Positions 1 through 10,487 are shown, counted from the first letter of the stretch. The stretch is DNA of 64,000 nucleotides from Hibiscus mutabilis (GCA_019671005.1 JAGYYJ010001656.1:1-64000); one strand, 5' to 3'. Made by a program: numbers and translations. The notes: generated by a model from the letters alone, not told the origin.

Positions 1-1
1 T

Positions 2-529
2 GAAGAATGGATTAATGGTATGATTCAGTTGAGGAACGATTTAGAATGCTGGAGGCAGAAATGCGAAACTGGTAAAAATAAAGCCAAATCATTGTCACAG
101 AAGACGAAAGAAGCTGAGAGCCAACGCGACGTTCTCCAAAGTGAGTTGGAAAACAGCCTGGCCATGGACGATATCCTGAAATCAAGTCTGCAGCAGGAAA
201 GAGAGGAATCACAAGCCTTTCAAATGGAAAATGCAACACTCAAAGAACATATAGCAAGGCTCAAGACTTCTTTACGTACCAGCGAGATTCGTGCTGAGGC
301 AGAGACCGTCAAGCTACAAAAGGCTGAGTAGACAATACAAGAGAAAGACTGAGACATGAAGATCATTATGATTCAAGCCCGACAAGTAGCTCAACAGGTA
401 GCAGATTTAGCTGATGCAGCAGCTCCGATAAGCCAGAATATGGATCCAGCGTTGGATCGCGAAGAAAAGTTGATGAGGCTATTAAACGAGGTTAAGAAAT
501 TAGGTGCTAGGGCTCACCACTATCTGTAA
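2..529 (+). pseudogene. Ogre-type ORF1 remnant, coiled-coil protein
   Basis: One frame runs from the window edge to TAA at 527-529, broken by TAG at 329-331 and TGA shortly after, with the same frame resuming at ATG 356. The protein is rich in Glu, Lys, Gln and Leu with heptad-like spacing through the first 100 residues, then a Leu- and Ala-rich tail (QVAQQVADLADAA). That composition matches the extra ORF1 upstream of gag in Ogre/Tat elements, whose function is not known. Both breaks are compatible with C-to-T changes. The 5' part lies outside the window. Confidence 0.65.
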
Positions 530-698
530 ACCCCTAATAGCGGATGTAATGAAACCTTTTGGCCTGAATGAAAGATGTCCTATAAGGACAAATCACTTAC
601 GGAATCGATGCCTTATTGTATTCATGCATTGCATTTGCATCACGTCTTTTGCATTGTTTAATAGTTTTATCATCGCATGGCACTTCATCACTTAATAC
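530..698 (+). other. Spacer between ORF1 remnant and gag
   Basis: AT-rich stretch with no recognisable product; a short open frame here shows no family similarity. Confidence 0.5.
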
Positions 699-1583
699 TT
701 GGGGTTCGATGGCAGAATTAGTTGGAAAATGGAACGAACTAAAGAGTTGAGGCTTGACCAGCTAGAGGAAAGAATCGAGAAAGAGATAAATAAGAAAGAA
801 AAGATAAATGTTTTCAATACGAGGGAACTCAGCCTAGTCCCTAATTTGGTCATTCCTCCAGATTTCAAGATTCCCAGATTTGCGCAGTATGACGGAACCA
901 GTTGCCCGAAGATTCACTTGACCATGTTTTGTAGAAAAATGGAGGGATACATGAAGAATGAAGAGTTGTTGATCCACTACTTCCACGATAGCCTGACGGG
1001 ACCTACAGTAGTGTGGTATAACTGTTTGAACGGAAACCAAGTTAGGTCATGGGGTGACCTTGCTAATGCCTTCTTGAGTCAATACAAATATGCTTTAGAT
1101 TTAGCACCCTGTCGTCAGTTTCTTCAGAATGAGAAAATAAGACCAAATGAAAGCTTCAGGGAATATGCACTAAGGTGGCGATGTTTGGCGGCCCAAGTCC
1201 AGCCTCCTATAGCGGAAGAAGAGTTGACTCCCATGTTCCATGCAACGCTTCCCTCTCCTTTCTTCGATGTGATGTTGGAGAAATCGAGAAACATATTCGA
1301 AGATTTCATGATGATTGGAGAGAGGATAGAATACGCAATCAAAGAAGGAAAATTGAGGTCTAAATCCAAGGACCGAATCGAAGATAAGATAGATAAAGAC
1401 GAAGAGGTAAATGAGTGTCATCTCCAGTGTTCGCATGGCCGTAAAAGAAGAAGACAGACTGACACCCCAAGGTCATCAAGGAAAATTCCTCGGATGAGCG
1501 CAAATTTGGAAGTGTTCGGAGCATCCATCTCAGACATATGGCCTCATTTGGTAAAGGTCACTATCTTGCTCCTAGACCGATGA
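699..1583 (+). pseudogene. gag: Gag (capsid region) of the Ogre/Tat element
   Basis: An open frame of 294 residues. Residues of about 50-215 read as a retrotransposon Gag capsid domain of the Tat type: FKIPRFAQYDGTSCPKIHL, then a WYNCL motif, a LANAFLSQYKY segment, and NESFREYALRWRCLAAQVQP. The N-terminus is charged and could be coiled. The C-terminal part (EDKIDKDEEVNE onward) becomes basic and low complexity before the stop. A zinc knuckle is not seen in this frame, and the region after the stop still resembles a degraded Gag C-terminus. The role is to form the virus-like particle that packages the element RNA. The true start is uncertain. Confidence 0.8.
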
Positions 1584-2165
1584 AGATTGCACATGATCCA
1601 TCTGCCTATAGTTTTGACTCGAGTAGCACATACGAATTCCATATGAGGGCATCCCACAAGAAAATGTAGACCTTTATTGGAGGAGATCAAGAAGCTGATC
1701 AATGATGGGACCTTGACACAAGAGCTGATCTAGTAGTGGAGGACCAAGGATGAGGGGCAAGTCTGTATAGTGTTGAGGAAGCCAGAGATGTCTCTACATT
1801 AAAAGACTTTCCTGAAGTAATACAAGGAATCAACTTTACTACCTGTGGCCCACATGTGGTAAAGATCTTTTGTGAAAGGGGCATGTTTGTTGATTTTTAT
1901 TCCAATGAAGAACACATTTCGCTTAACATACAATGTTCTTGAAAGCACATAGATGTATATTTTCTCGCCGTTGTAGGACACTGGATATCAATTGCAAGAT
2001 GTGACATTAGATGGATGTTGTGACAACGATGAGGTGTGATCTTCCCTACCAGACTCTGGTCAGCAAAGCAAGATTACTACTCTTTCGATGATGTTCAAGG
2101 ACGAAAAGCTCCGAATGCCAACCATGTAGAGTTGCTTGAAATTGAAACTCTAGGCATAATCTTCT
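1584..2165 (+). pseudogene. Degraded Gag C-terminus and following coding remnant
   Basis: Translation in shifting frames gives pieces such as SAYSFDSSSTYEFHMRAS, which resembles the Tat-type Gag tail just before the zinc-knuckle-like region, and later INFTTCGPHVVK, which I do not recognise. Several stops and frame changes show it is not functional. No RT, RNase H or integrase motif was found. Confidence 0.45.
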
Positions 2166-4126
2166 AGGTAGTAAAGAATTAAAAAATAAGAATTAGAAAA
2201 AGGAATAATTGAAGGAAAAAAAGAAGAGAAAAAAAGGAAGAAAAATAAAGACAAAAACAAAAAAAAGAAAGAAAGAGAAAAGAATAATAAAAATCACTCC
2301 TATGTTCGAAACCTGGTAATAGGCTTGTTCGGATAAGAGTGTGGGAATTTTGGGGCACTCCGCTGAAGCGATAAGGTGCCAATACACCATCCAGTTCAAG
2401 AAACCTTAGCTTCATGAGTGATGGTAATATTTTCAAATTGTGACTATGCCAAGTAACTTGGGGCAATGTTGTTTGATCCATCGTTGTCCTCAAGACAAAG
2501 TACTTTGACGAATTGATTTCCTCAAAGAATGATAAAAACGTAAAAAAAAAGAGAAAAAAAGAAAAGAAAAAGAAAAAGAGAAAATGAAGAAAAAGGGGAA
2601 AAAGAAAAAGGAGGAGAAAGGAAGAGAAAAATAAACGATAGCATAGGTAAAACTAAAACTCGCACCACCTAGAACTCTATTCTTAGAGTAATATTTCTGC
2701 GCTCGAGTGGTCATACAAGCCCACCCTTTTTGGGGGCAGAGCAGATAATGAGAATTGAGAAAGAGTAGTATTCTGTAGCAAGGCGGTAATTATGAGGATA
2801 AACTGAGTCAGCTGGGAAGATTTCACAGCCTTGAATTACTGAATGGTTGAATCTAAGACGCTCTTGCACTTGATATCTAGAGCTCCTATTATGTGATTTC
2901 AAGATCCTGTATGTTAATCTAAATGATACCCTTCAGTGGAATGCCAATCAACAAATTGACAAGTTAAAGCAACAAAGATTTCCATGTATTACTTCAGAGA
3001 TAAGATCCAGAACACAAGGTTGCGGATATTATTGGAGCACCTAACCATAAATGACCCCACAGTGTATAGGATGAAGATGATGACAAGAGCATATGTGTCA
3101 GACAGCTCAAGAACAAGAAGCGAGTTTCAGCCATGATGCCTTGGTTAGTTCAAGAAAATGAAGGACGAACCAGGACGAGAATGAGATTACAAAATACGGG
3201 GGGACAGTAAGAGGTAAACATTGAGTCTCCAAAGAATTAAAGAACAGGGATCGAGAAATGGTTCCCGTCAAGAGGCAGCAAGAAGATTGAGATTAAGTTC
3301 AGAACGTAGAAGCATTTTGCTCACCCCGATAACGAAACTAACAAATACTCAGAATGTTGGGTCAAAGGAGTTGGAAGGTAGCCGAGCTCATGATCGAGTG
3401 GAGCAATACAGAATAGGAAGAATGGTAAGAATCTCTGCACATGCATGATATAGAGTTTGTTTGTGAAGCAGGCAGAGACCCCGAAGAAGAAAGGCAAGTG
3501 CTCGTGCAAAAGAACAAGAACGGGTACTCATTTAACAAAAATTGATAGAAATGAAGATCAAAACTAAGCATACTGCAAAAAAAGGAAACGGAAAAATCCG
3601 AAGAATGACTTTTCAGAGCATAGGATTTTAAAACATGTCTAAAAATAAAAAGAAAAAGAGAAAGAAAAAGAAAAAGAAAAAAAGAAAGAAGAGAGAGAGA
3701 ATTATATCGCGAAAGGGTTAAAAGACATGAATCAGATAAATAACTGATCAAAGGGCATACTGCAACAGAAGAGAAAAAAGGAAATCTGAGAAATAACCTT
3801 CCAGAGCGTAAGACTTTAGAACAGAAAAAGAGAAGAAAAAAGAGAAGAAATAACAAAAGGAAAGAAAAGGGAGTAAGAGAAAATTGATGATAAAAAGAGT
3901 AGAAGAAGAAATAGGTAAAAGAGAAGAAGAAGAAATAGGTAAAAGAGAGAAAAGAGAAAAGAGAAAAGAGGAAAAAAGAGGAGAAAGAAAGCATTACATT
4001 GCATGCATCATATAGACAGAGGCATGTCAATTTTTGCTTGTTTTTAGACAGGTATTTGAAGAATTGTCAAAGAATTTACTAAAGAAAGAAAAGATCGGTA
4101 GCCATAGCAGCGTGAGGCCAAATTTT
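2166..4126 (+). other. Non-coding filler with long purine-rich tracts
   Basis: No gene. The stretch alternates between unrecognised sequence and long runs of almost only A and G on the + strand, notably about 2170-2290, 2540-2640, 3640-3700 and 3820-4000. Open frames on the minus strand here (Phe, Leu and Ser rich) are translations of these purine tracts and are not proteins. Low-complexity filler between coding region and 3' LTR is common in large Tat/Ogre elements. Confidence 0.6.
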
Positions 4127-4820
4127 AAATCATTCGGGTCATCGATAAGTCATTCGGGCACGGTGTTAAGTCATTCGGGCCACCATTAAGTCTTTCGAGC
4201 ATGGTGATAAGTCCTTCGGGCCATCAGTAAGTCCTTCGGGCATGATGCGGCAGCCATAGTAGCGTGAGGCCAGATGACGGTAGCCATAGCAACCTGAGGC
4301 CAGATGTTAAATCCTTTGGGTTATCGGTAAGTCTTTCGGGCACGGTGTTAAGTCTTCCGGGCTACCATTAAGTCTTTCGAGCATGGTGATAAGTCCTTCG
4401 GGCCATAAGTAAGTCCTTCGAGCATGATGCGGCAGCCATAGTAGCGCGAGGCCAGATGACGGCAGCCATAGCAGTGTGAGGCCAGATGTTAAATCCTTCA
4501 GGTCATCAGTAAGTCCTTCAGGCACGGTGTTAAGTCCTTCGGGCCACCATTAAGTCTTTCGAGCATGGTGATAAGTCCTTTGGGCCATCAGTAAGTCCTT
4601 CGGGCATGATGCGACAGCCATAGTAGCGTAAGGCCAGATGACGGTAGCCAGAGTAGCGTGAAACTAGATGTTAAGTCCTTTAGGCCATTAGTAAGTCCCT
4701 CGGGCATGATGATAAGACCTTCAGGCCACCAGTAAGTCTTTCGAGCATGGTGATAAGTCCTTTGGGCCATCAATAAGTCCTTCGGGCATGATGCGGCAGC
4801 CTTAGTAGCGTGAGTCCAAA
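4127..4820 (+). repeat. Tandem repeat, about 181-bp higher-order unit
   Basis: About four units start near 4127, 4308, 4488 and 4670, so the period is 180-182 bp. Each unit is itself built from shorter copies of a TAAGTCCTTCGGGCC-like motif of about 25 bp, then two copies of GGCAGCCATAG-GTGAGGCCAGATG. Tandem repeats just upstream of the 3' LTR are known from several Tat/Ogre families and can seed satellite DNA. Confidence 0.85.
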
Positions 4821-4837
4821 GATATCAACAGCCTTGC

Positions 4838-4965
4838 AAAAAAAAAGAAAGAAAAAGAAAGAAAAGATAGAAAAAAAGAGAAAAAGAAGAAAAGAAAAAG
4901 AAAAAAGGAGCAGAAAAAGAGGGAAAAAGAAAAAAAAGAAAAAAAGAGAAAAGAAAAAATCGAAG
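4838..4965 (+). repeat. Purine-rich low-complexity tract
   Basis: Almost pure A/G on the + strand, mainly AAAGA and AAAAAG words. It is followed at about 4975 by a TATATAAAAGG word, which could be chance in such AT-rich context. Confidence 0.7.
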
Positions 4966-5225
4966 ACAAAGGTTATATAAAAGGAGAAGCCTACGTTTTC
5001 GAGACCCCAGTGAAAGGCTCCATATAGGAAGAGCCCTAACTCCAGAATCTCAAAGAAGAACCAAAGGTGAAGAAGTTCTATATAGGGAGAACTTACGAGC
5101 CTGAAGATTCGGCCGAGGAAAAGCGGAGAGTTCCAGAAGAACACGTGATTCTGAAGTCGTGAGCAGGGAAGTCGGATAAAAATGAGTGCTTTTGGTCTTT
5201 GCTTTGTTCTCATTTCACAAGAACA

Positions 5226-5241
5226 AGCAAAGAGGGGCAAC
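5226..5241 (+). other. Polypurine tract of the Ogre/Tat element
   Basis: AGCAAAGAGGGGCAAC sits directly before the LTR start TGTAATCACT. A purine-rich primer in this place starts plus-strand DNA synthesis in LTR retrotransposons. Confidence 0.75.
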
Positions 5242-5806
5242 TGTAATCACTCATTTTTATCCGGTTTGTGAATATTGTTAATATAATAATTAAAGGGTAT
5301 TATTATTGCATGTGGGTGTGTTATACTATGTGTTTATATGTACGTGTGATTAGCGTACGTATAGTGTGTGTGATGTGTTCATGTATATTATAAGGTACGT
5401 ATATGCATTAGTAATTAGTATGGTGTATGTGGTCACGTATGTTTGCATGTATATATTAATTGATGTGTGTATTCGTATTAATTATGTATGTGCTACATGA
5501 GAGTATCTGAATGTGTGTGCATGTGATATATGTAGTTTGCATGTATGTATGTTTGTGCGTGCGTGTGTATGATTATTATTATTATTATTATTACTACTGT
5601 GCTAATTTAAAATAAAATCCAAGAAGTTTTATTAATAAAAACCCATTAATTAATAGTCCAAGTCCATATAATATTACAAAAAACCCAAAAAATATAATAT
5701 AGTTTACAAGGCCCATTTTGGCCTGACCCAATATCCTAAAAACCCTAACCCATATCAGATTTAATAACCCTAATACCCTCTCTCTATTTTGTGTAGCCAA
5801 CCAGGA

Positions 5807-5835
5807 GCCGTTGGATCAAGTTTTGATCCAACGGC
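5807..5835 (+). repeat. Palindrome in LTR, 13-bp arms
   Basis: Perfect inverted repeat GCCGTTGGATCAA / TTGATCCAACGGC with a 3-nt centre. Confidence 0.85.
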
Positions 5836-6020
5836 CACGATCAAAAGGAAGCACCCTTCCAGCTGGCCGCGTGAGGACACGCGCGGGCGGTCTGTCTTCC
5901 ACGCGCGCGTGACGTCCACGCACAGGACTTTTCAGATACCAAGAAGACACATGGCACGATCTGGTGCAATCCTTTCCGTTTCATATCACATCTGAGCCAC
6001 CCATGCAGCAAGGCATCCCA

Positions 6021-6048
6021 GCCGTTGGATCATATTTGATCCAACGGC
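6021..6048 (+). repeat. Palindrome in LTR, 12-bp arms
   Basis: Perfect inverted repeat GCCGTTGGATCA / TGATCCAACGGC with a 4-nt centre. It uses the same arm sequence as the palindrome about 200 bp upstream. Confidence 0.85.
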
Positions 6049-7034
6049 CAGGAACAAATCTAAGTAGAGTGACTCTCTCCACGCCGGCACCACTCTGCCG
6101 TACCACCAACTCAACCACCGCGCTAAGAGAACGTGCAAAACACCAAAACAATGGATTATCAGTACCTAAATCAAATCAAATGTATTTTTCGTGTCTTATT
6201 TTCTACCAAAAAACTCATATCAGAGCAGAATATATGTAAACGAACCAAAATATGTAAGGGGGTCTTTCCAGTTTCCAAAAGAAAAATAAAAAAGAGTTTT
6301 TCGAGTGGTAATCTCCTCTTCCCATTCTATTTTCTTTTGCATGCAAATATATCGAAAAAAAGAATAATAGTAAAAATGAGGGAGGCTTGAAGTTTACCCT
6401 TGGTCGTCTCGTCTTTCTTCCTCCGTTGATAAGCCCTTTGTTTTTTATTGTGATATGTTTTGTTAATCATGTCAATGCATTTTTCTATCTTTGTTTAGTT
6501 TTGTGATATTCGTGTTTTTATTATTTATTTTGTCTTTCACCATGTCAATGTAAATTGTATGTTTTATATTTTGCTTTTTAAGGTTGCATAATGGAATATA
6601 AATTGTCAATGTGGTGCCCTTTTATCCGAGCCTAAACGGGGCCAGTATCAGGCGTAGTGATGGTGGTTGGGCGTTTACTCTCGGATAACGGGGCCTTTAA
6701 AATTTAATCGCACTTATAACCAAATTTTAATTTAATCGCCACTTTAATCCAGAAAGTTTAATATTAATAAAGCGATAATTATTAAAGTACCAATTTTGGG
6801 CAGTGTGGGGGTGCTAATCCTTCCCCATCCGTAACTGACTCACGAACCCAACAATTTTCAAATCTCTGTTTTATGGTTTCCGGCCTACCTAAGTGACCGG
6901 TGGCGACTCTATTTTTAAATAAAATACGGGTTTTTTAAAAATCCCACGAAATAAACATTTTAATACCCGAAATACCACGAAAGACCTCAAAACACTTCGA
7001 AACCTCATTTTTTAGCGAAAGGGACATCGCTACA

Positions 7035-7048
7035 GTATGATCGCACCC
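7035..7048 (-). pseudogene. 5S rRNA 5'-end stub at Ogre junction
   Basis: Only the first 14 nt of a 5S gene (GGGTGCGATCATAC on the gene strand) remain beside the LTR end, showing that the element inserted into a 5S gene. Expected 5-bp target duplication on this side: GTATG. Confidence 0.85.
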
Positions 7049-7215
7049 GTCATGTTCTGCGCGATTAACTTACATAAGCGCTACGCGTTACCTTTCTTTT
7101 TATCTCTAAATTCTTGAGATTTGGTGAAATAATAAAACCATACGGGAAACACGTCCTAAACCATGTGGGAAACGCGTCCCTGTTTCGTGAAAAAAATACA
7201 GGAGTCTAAAAAAGA

Positions 7216-7334
7216 GGGGTGCAGCACGAGGACTTCCCAAGAGGTCACCCATCCTAATACTACTCTCGCCCAAGCACGATTTACTGAGAAGTTCTGATGG
7301 GATCCATTGCGTTGGTGCTAGTATGATCGCACCC
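7216..7334 (-). rRNA. 5S rRNA gene A1
   Basis: 119 nt. Box A reads AGTAAATCGTGC, so promoter function is doubtful. Confidence 0.88.
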
Positions 7335-7488
7335 GTCATGTTTTGCGCAATTAACTTACCTAAGGGATACGCGTTGCCTTTCTTTTTATCTCTAAATACT
7401 TGAGATTTTGAGAAATAATAAAACCATGAGGGAAACGCGTCCCTATATCTACGGTTTGGTGAAAAAAAACACAGGAGTCTCAAAAAGA

Positions 7489-7607
7489 GGGGTGCAACAC
7501 AATGACTTCCCAAGAGGTCACCCATTCTAGTACTACTCTCGCCCAAGCACGTTTGACTACGGAGTTCTGATAGGATCCGGTGCATTAGTGCTGGTATGAT
7601 CGCACCC
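7489..7607 (-). rRNA. 5S rRNA gene A2
   Basis: 119 nt. Box A AGTCAAACGTGC; box C GAATGGGTGACC. Confidence 0.9.
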
Positions 7608-7760
7608 GTTATGTTCTGCGCGATTAACTTACCTAAGGGCTACGCGTTGCCTTTCTTTTTATCTCTAAATTCTTGAGATTTGGAGAAATAATAAAACCAT
7701 GCGGGAAACGCGTCCCTATATCTACAGTTTGGTAAAAAAAACACATGAATCTCAAAAAGA

Positions 7761-7879
7761 GGGGAGCAACAGAAGGACATCCCAAGAGGTCACCCATCCT
7801 GGTACAACTATCGCCCAAGCATGCTTAACTACGGAGTTCTGATGGGATCCGGTGCATTAGTGCTGGTATGATCGCACCC
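7761..7879 (-). rRNA. 5S rRNA gene A3
   Basis: 119 nt. Box A AGTTAAGCATGC; 3' end altered (TTGCTCCCC). Confidence 0.9.
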
Positions 7880-8032
7880 GTCATGTTTTGTACGATTAAC
7901 TTACCTAAGGGCTACGCGTTGCCTTTCTTTTTATCTCTAAATTCTTGAGATTTGGAGAAATAATAAAACCATGTGGGAAACACGTCCCTATATCTACGGT
8001 TTGATGAAAAAAACACAGGAGTCTCAAAAAGA

Positions 8033-8151
8033 GGAGTGCAACACGAGAACTTCCCAAGAGGTCGCCCATCCTAGTACTACTCTCGCCCAAGCACTCTTAA
8101 CTGCGAAGTTCTGATGGGAACCGGTGAATTAGTGCTGGTATGATCGCACCC
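8033..8151 (-). rRNA. 5S rRNA gene A4
   Basis: 119 nt. Box A AGTTAAGAGTGC; box C GGATGGGCGACC. Confidence 0.9.
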
Positions 8152-8304
8152 GTCATGTTCTGCGCGATTTACTTACCTAAGGGCTCGCGTTACATTTCTT
8201 TTTACCTCTAAATTCTTGAGATTTGGAGAAATAATAAAACCATGCGGGAAACGTGTCCCTATATCTACGGTTTGGTGAAAAAAAACACAGGAGTCTCAAA
8301 AAGT

Positions 8305-8423
8305 GGGGTGCAACACAAGGACATCCCTAGAGGTCACCAATCCTAGTACTACTCACGCCCAAGCACGCTTGACTGCGGAGTTCTGATGGAATCCGGTGCA
8401 TTAGTGCTGGTATGATCGCACCC
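8305..8423 (-). rRNA. 5S rRNA gene A5
   Basis: 119 nt. Box A AGTCAAGCGTGC; box C GGATTGGTGACC. Confidence 0.9.
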
Positions 8424-8577
8424 GTCATGTTCTGCGCGATTTACTTACCTAAGGGCTACGCGTTGCCTTTCTTTTTATCTCTAAATTCTTGAGATTTGGA
8501 GAAATATTAAAACCATGCGGGAAACGCGCCCATATATCTACGGTTTGGTGAAAAAAAACACATGAGTCTCAAAAAGA

Positions 8578-8696
8578 AGGGTGCAACACGAGGACTTCCC
8601 GAGAGGTCACCCATCCTAGTACTACTCTTACTCAAACACGTTTAACTGTGGAGTTCTAATGGGATCCAATGCATTAGTGCTTGTATGATCGCACTC
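8578..8696 (-). rRNA. 5S rRNA gene A6
   Basis: 119 nt. Box A AGTTAAACGTGT; 5' end GAGTGCGATC. Confidence 0.9.
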
Positions 8697-8863
8697 GTCA
8701 TGATCTTCGCGATTAACTTACCTAAGTGCTATGCGTTGCCTTTCTTTTTATCTCTAAATTCTTGAGATTTGGAGAAATTATAAAACCATGCGGAAAACGA
8801 GTCCCTATATCTACGGTTTGGTGGAAAAAAAAAACACAAGAGTCTCAAAAAGAGGGGTGCAAC

Positions 8864-8893
8864 ACAAGAACTTCCCAAGAGGTCACCCATCCC
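8864..8893 (-). pseudogene. 5S rRNA 3'-end fragment A7
   Basis: Only the 3' 30 nt remain. The rest of the gene and about 36 bp of upstream spacer are deleted, and the sequence jumps straight to GAGGGCTACGCG of the spacer. Confidence 0.85.
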
Positions 8894-9022
8894 TGAGGGC
8901 TACGCGTTGCCTTTCTTTTTATCTCTAAATTCTTGAGATTTGAAGAAATAATAAAACCATAAGGGAAACGCGTCCCTAAATCTACGGTTTTTATGAAAAA
9001 AAACACACGAGTCTCAGAAAGA

Positions 9023-9141
9023 TGGGTGCAACACGCGGACTTCCCAAGAGTTCACCCATCCTAATACTACTCTCGCCCAAGCACGTTTGACTGTGAAGCT
9101 TTGATGGGATCTGATGCATTAGTCTTGGTACGATCGCACCC
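9023..9141 (-). rRNA. 5S rRNA gene A8
   Basis: 119 nt. Box A AGTCAAACGTGC; box C GGATGGGTGAAC. Confidence 0.9.
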
Positions 9142-9287
9142 GTCGTATTTTGTGCGATTAACTTACATAAGGGCTACGCATTGCCTTTCTTTTTATCTCT
9201 AAATTCTTGAGATTTGAAGAAATAATAAAACCATGCGGTCCCTATATCTACGGTTTGGTGAAAAAATACACAGGAGTCTCAAAAGGA

Positions 9288-9307
9288 GGAGTACAACACG
9301 AGGGCTT
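9288..9307 (-). pseudogene. 5S rRNA 3'-end fragment A9 beside variant module
   Basis: About 20 nt of 5S 3' end, then the 550-bp variant module replaces the rest of the gene. Confidence 0.8.
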
Positions 9308-9850
9308 ATATGATGTGCATGTTAGAAAGTTATAAATATAATTATTATTTTTCTAATTGGATTTGATCCAATGACCAACAATAAAAACGTAGGCTTCTAC
9401 GATAAATTGAATTTTTACCCTTGTGTTAATATACAATCACATATTATTTACCTTAAATGCAGTAGGAATAAAAAATGGAAATAAACCAACTTATATGATG
9501 CGTATGTTCAAAAGTTAAAAATATGATTATTATGTTTCTAATTGGATTTGAACCAAGGACCAACAATTAAAAAATATAAGCTTTTACCATCATTCCATGT
9601 TATACTTTTGTGTTTATTATACGATCTAATACTATTTACCTTAAAACAAACGTAATTAAACAATAGCTATTTCCTTCCATGTACCAAATTTATATAAATA
9701 ATGATACATTGCTGTGCAAAAAATCAATTTTTTAAGTTTGGTAAGTTAATAAAAAAAAGAGGCTAAAATGTAAAAGTTTTGATAAACACTAAAAAAGTTA
9801 AATTTAAAAGCCCAAACGAGGCTGTTTTCAATGAAAACGGTGGCAAGGCG
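9305..9850 (-). repeat. Variant 5S spacer module, copy 1
   Basis: An AT-rich block of about 546 bp replaces most of a 5S gene and its upstream spacer. It consists of two diverged halves of about 185 bp, each beginning ACTTATATGATG and each with a GGATTTGANCC word (gene strand GGTTCAAATCC, a good Pol III box B), then a unique tail that ends at the normal CGCGTCCCTATA of the spacer. The first half of this copy has GGATTTGATCC. Confidence 0.8.
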
Positions 9851-9902
9851 ACGCGTCCCTATATATACGGTTTGGTGAAAAAAACACACGAGTCTAAAAA
9901 GA

Positions 9903-9980
9903 GGGGACCAACACGAAGACTTCTAAAGAGGTCACCCATCCTAGTACTACTCTCGCCCAAGCACGCTTGACTGCGAAGTT
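9903..9980 (-). pseudogene. 5S rRNA gene A10, 5'-truncated
   Basis: The 3' 78 nt are present; the 5' 41 nt and upstream spacer are deleted, with a direct jump at GCGAAGT to spacer TGCCTTTC. Confidence 0.85.
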
Positions 9981-10092
9981 GCCTTTCTTTTTATCTCTAA
10001 ATTCTTGAGATTTGGAGAAATAATAAAACCATGCGGGAAACACGTCCCTATATATACAGTTTGGTGAAAAAAACAAAGGAGTCTCAAAAAGA

Positions 10093-10211
10093 GGGGTGCA
10101 ACACGAGGCTTTCCCAAGAGGTCACCCATCCTAGTACTACTCTGGCCCAGGCACGCTTAAATGCAGAGTTCTGATGGGATCCTGTTCTTTAGTGCTTGTA
10201 TGGTCACACCT
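10093..10211 (-). rRNA. 5S rRNA gene A11
   Basis: 119 nt. Box A ATTTAAGCGTGC; 5' end AGGTGTGACC. Confidence 0.88.
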
Positions 10212-10365
10212 GTAATGTTTTGCGCGATTAACTTACCTAAGGGCTACGCGTTGCCTTTCTTTTTATCTCTAAATTCTTGAGATTTGGAGAAATAATAAAA
10301 CCATGCGGGAAACGCGTCCCTATATCTACGGTTTGGTGAAAAAAAACACAAGAGTCTCAAAAAGA

Positions 10366-10487
10366 GGGGTGCAGCAACACAAGGACTTCCCAAGAGGTCA
10401 CCCATCCTTGTACTACTCTTGCTCAAGCACGCTTAACTACAGAGTTCTGATGAAATTCAGTGCATTAGAGCTGGTATGATAGCACCC
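10366..10487 (-). rRNA. 5S rRNA gene A12
   Basis: 122 nt because of a 3-nt insertion near the 3' end; box A consensus AGTTAAGCGTGC. Confidence 0.88.

Larger units (their letters stand above)
1..7034 (+). mobile_element. Ogre/Tat-type Ty3 LTR retrotransposon, 3' portion
   Basis: The order on the + strand is a coiled-coil ORF1 remnant, gag, a long non-coding filler with purine-rich tracts and tandem repeats, a polypurine tract and a 3' LTR. An extra coiled-coil ORF before gag, and an LTR carrying GGTGGCGACTC near its end, are known features of the Tat/Ogre lineage. No protease, reverse transcriptase, RNase H or integrase is recognisable between gag and the LTR, so this copy is non-autonomous or deleted. 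The 5' LTR lies outside the window. The element ends inside a 5S gene: 14 bp of the 5' end of a 5S gene follow directly at 7035. Confidence 0.85.
5242..7034 (+). repeat. 3' LTR of the Ogre/Tat element
   Basis: About 1.79 kb, starting TGTAATCACT and ending CATCGCTACA, so it has the short TGTA/TACA terminal inverted repeat. The left part is TG-rich with an ATT microsatellite near 5571-5591. The middle holds two palindromes and a GC-rich block. The right part is U5-like, with GACCGGTGGCGACTC, a hallmark of Tat/Ogre LTR ends. It holds no gene. The small open frames inside it have no recognisable product. Confidence 0.85.

Noticed and set aside
4970..4985. TATATAAAAGG as the Ogre LTR promoter
   Set aside because: It lies upstream of the polypurine tract, outside the LTR as bounded by TGTA...TACA, so it cannot be the LTR promoter.
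2179..5240. Phe/Leu/Ser-rich minus-strand open frames, up to 222 residues, in the first 5 kb
   Set aside because: They are antisense readings of purine-rich low-complexity DNA and of the 181-bp tandem repeat.
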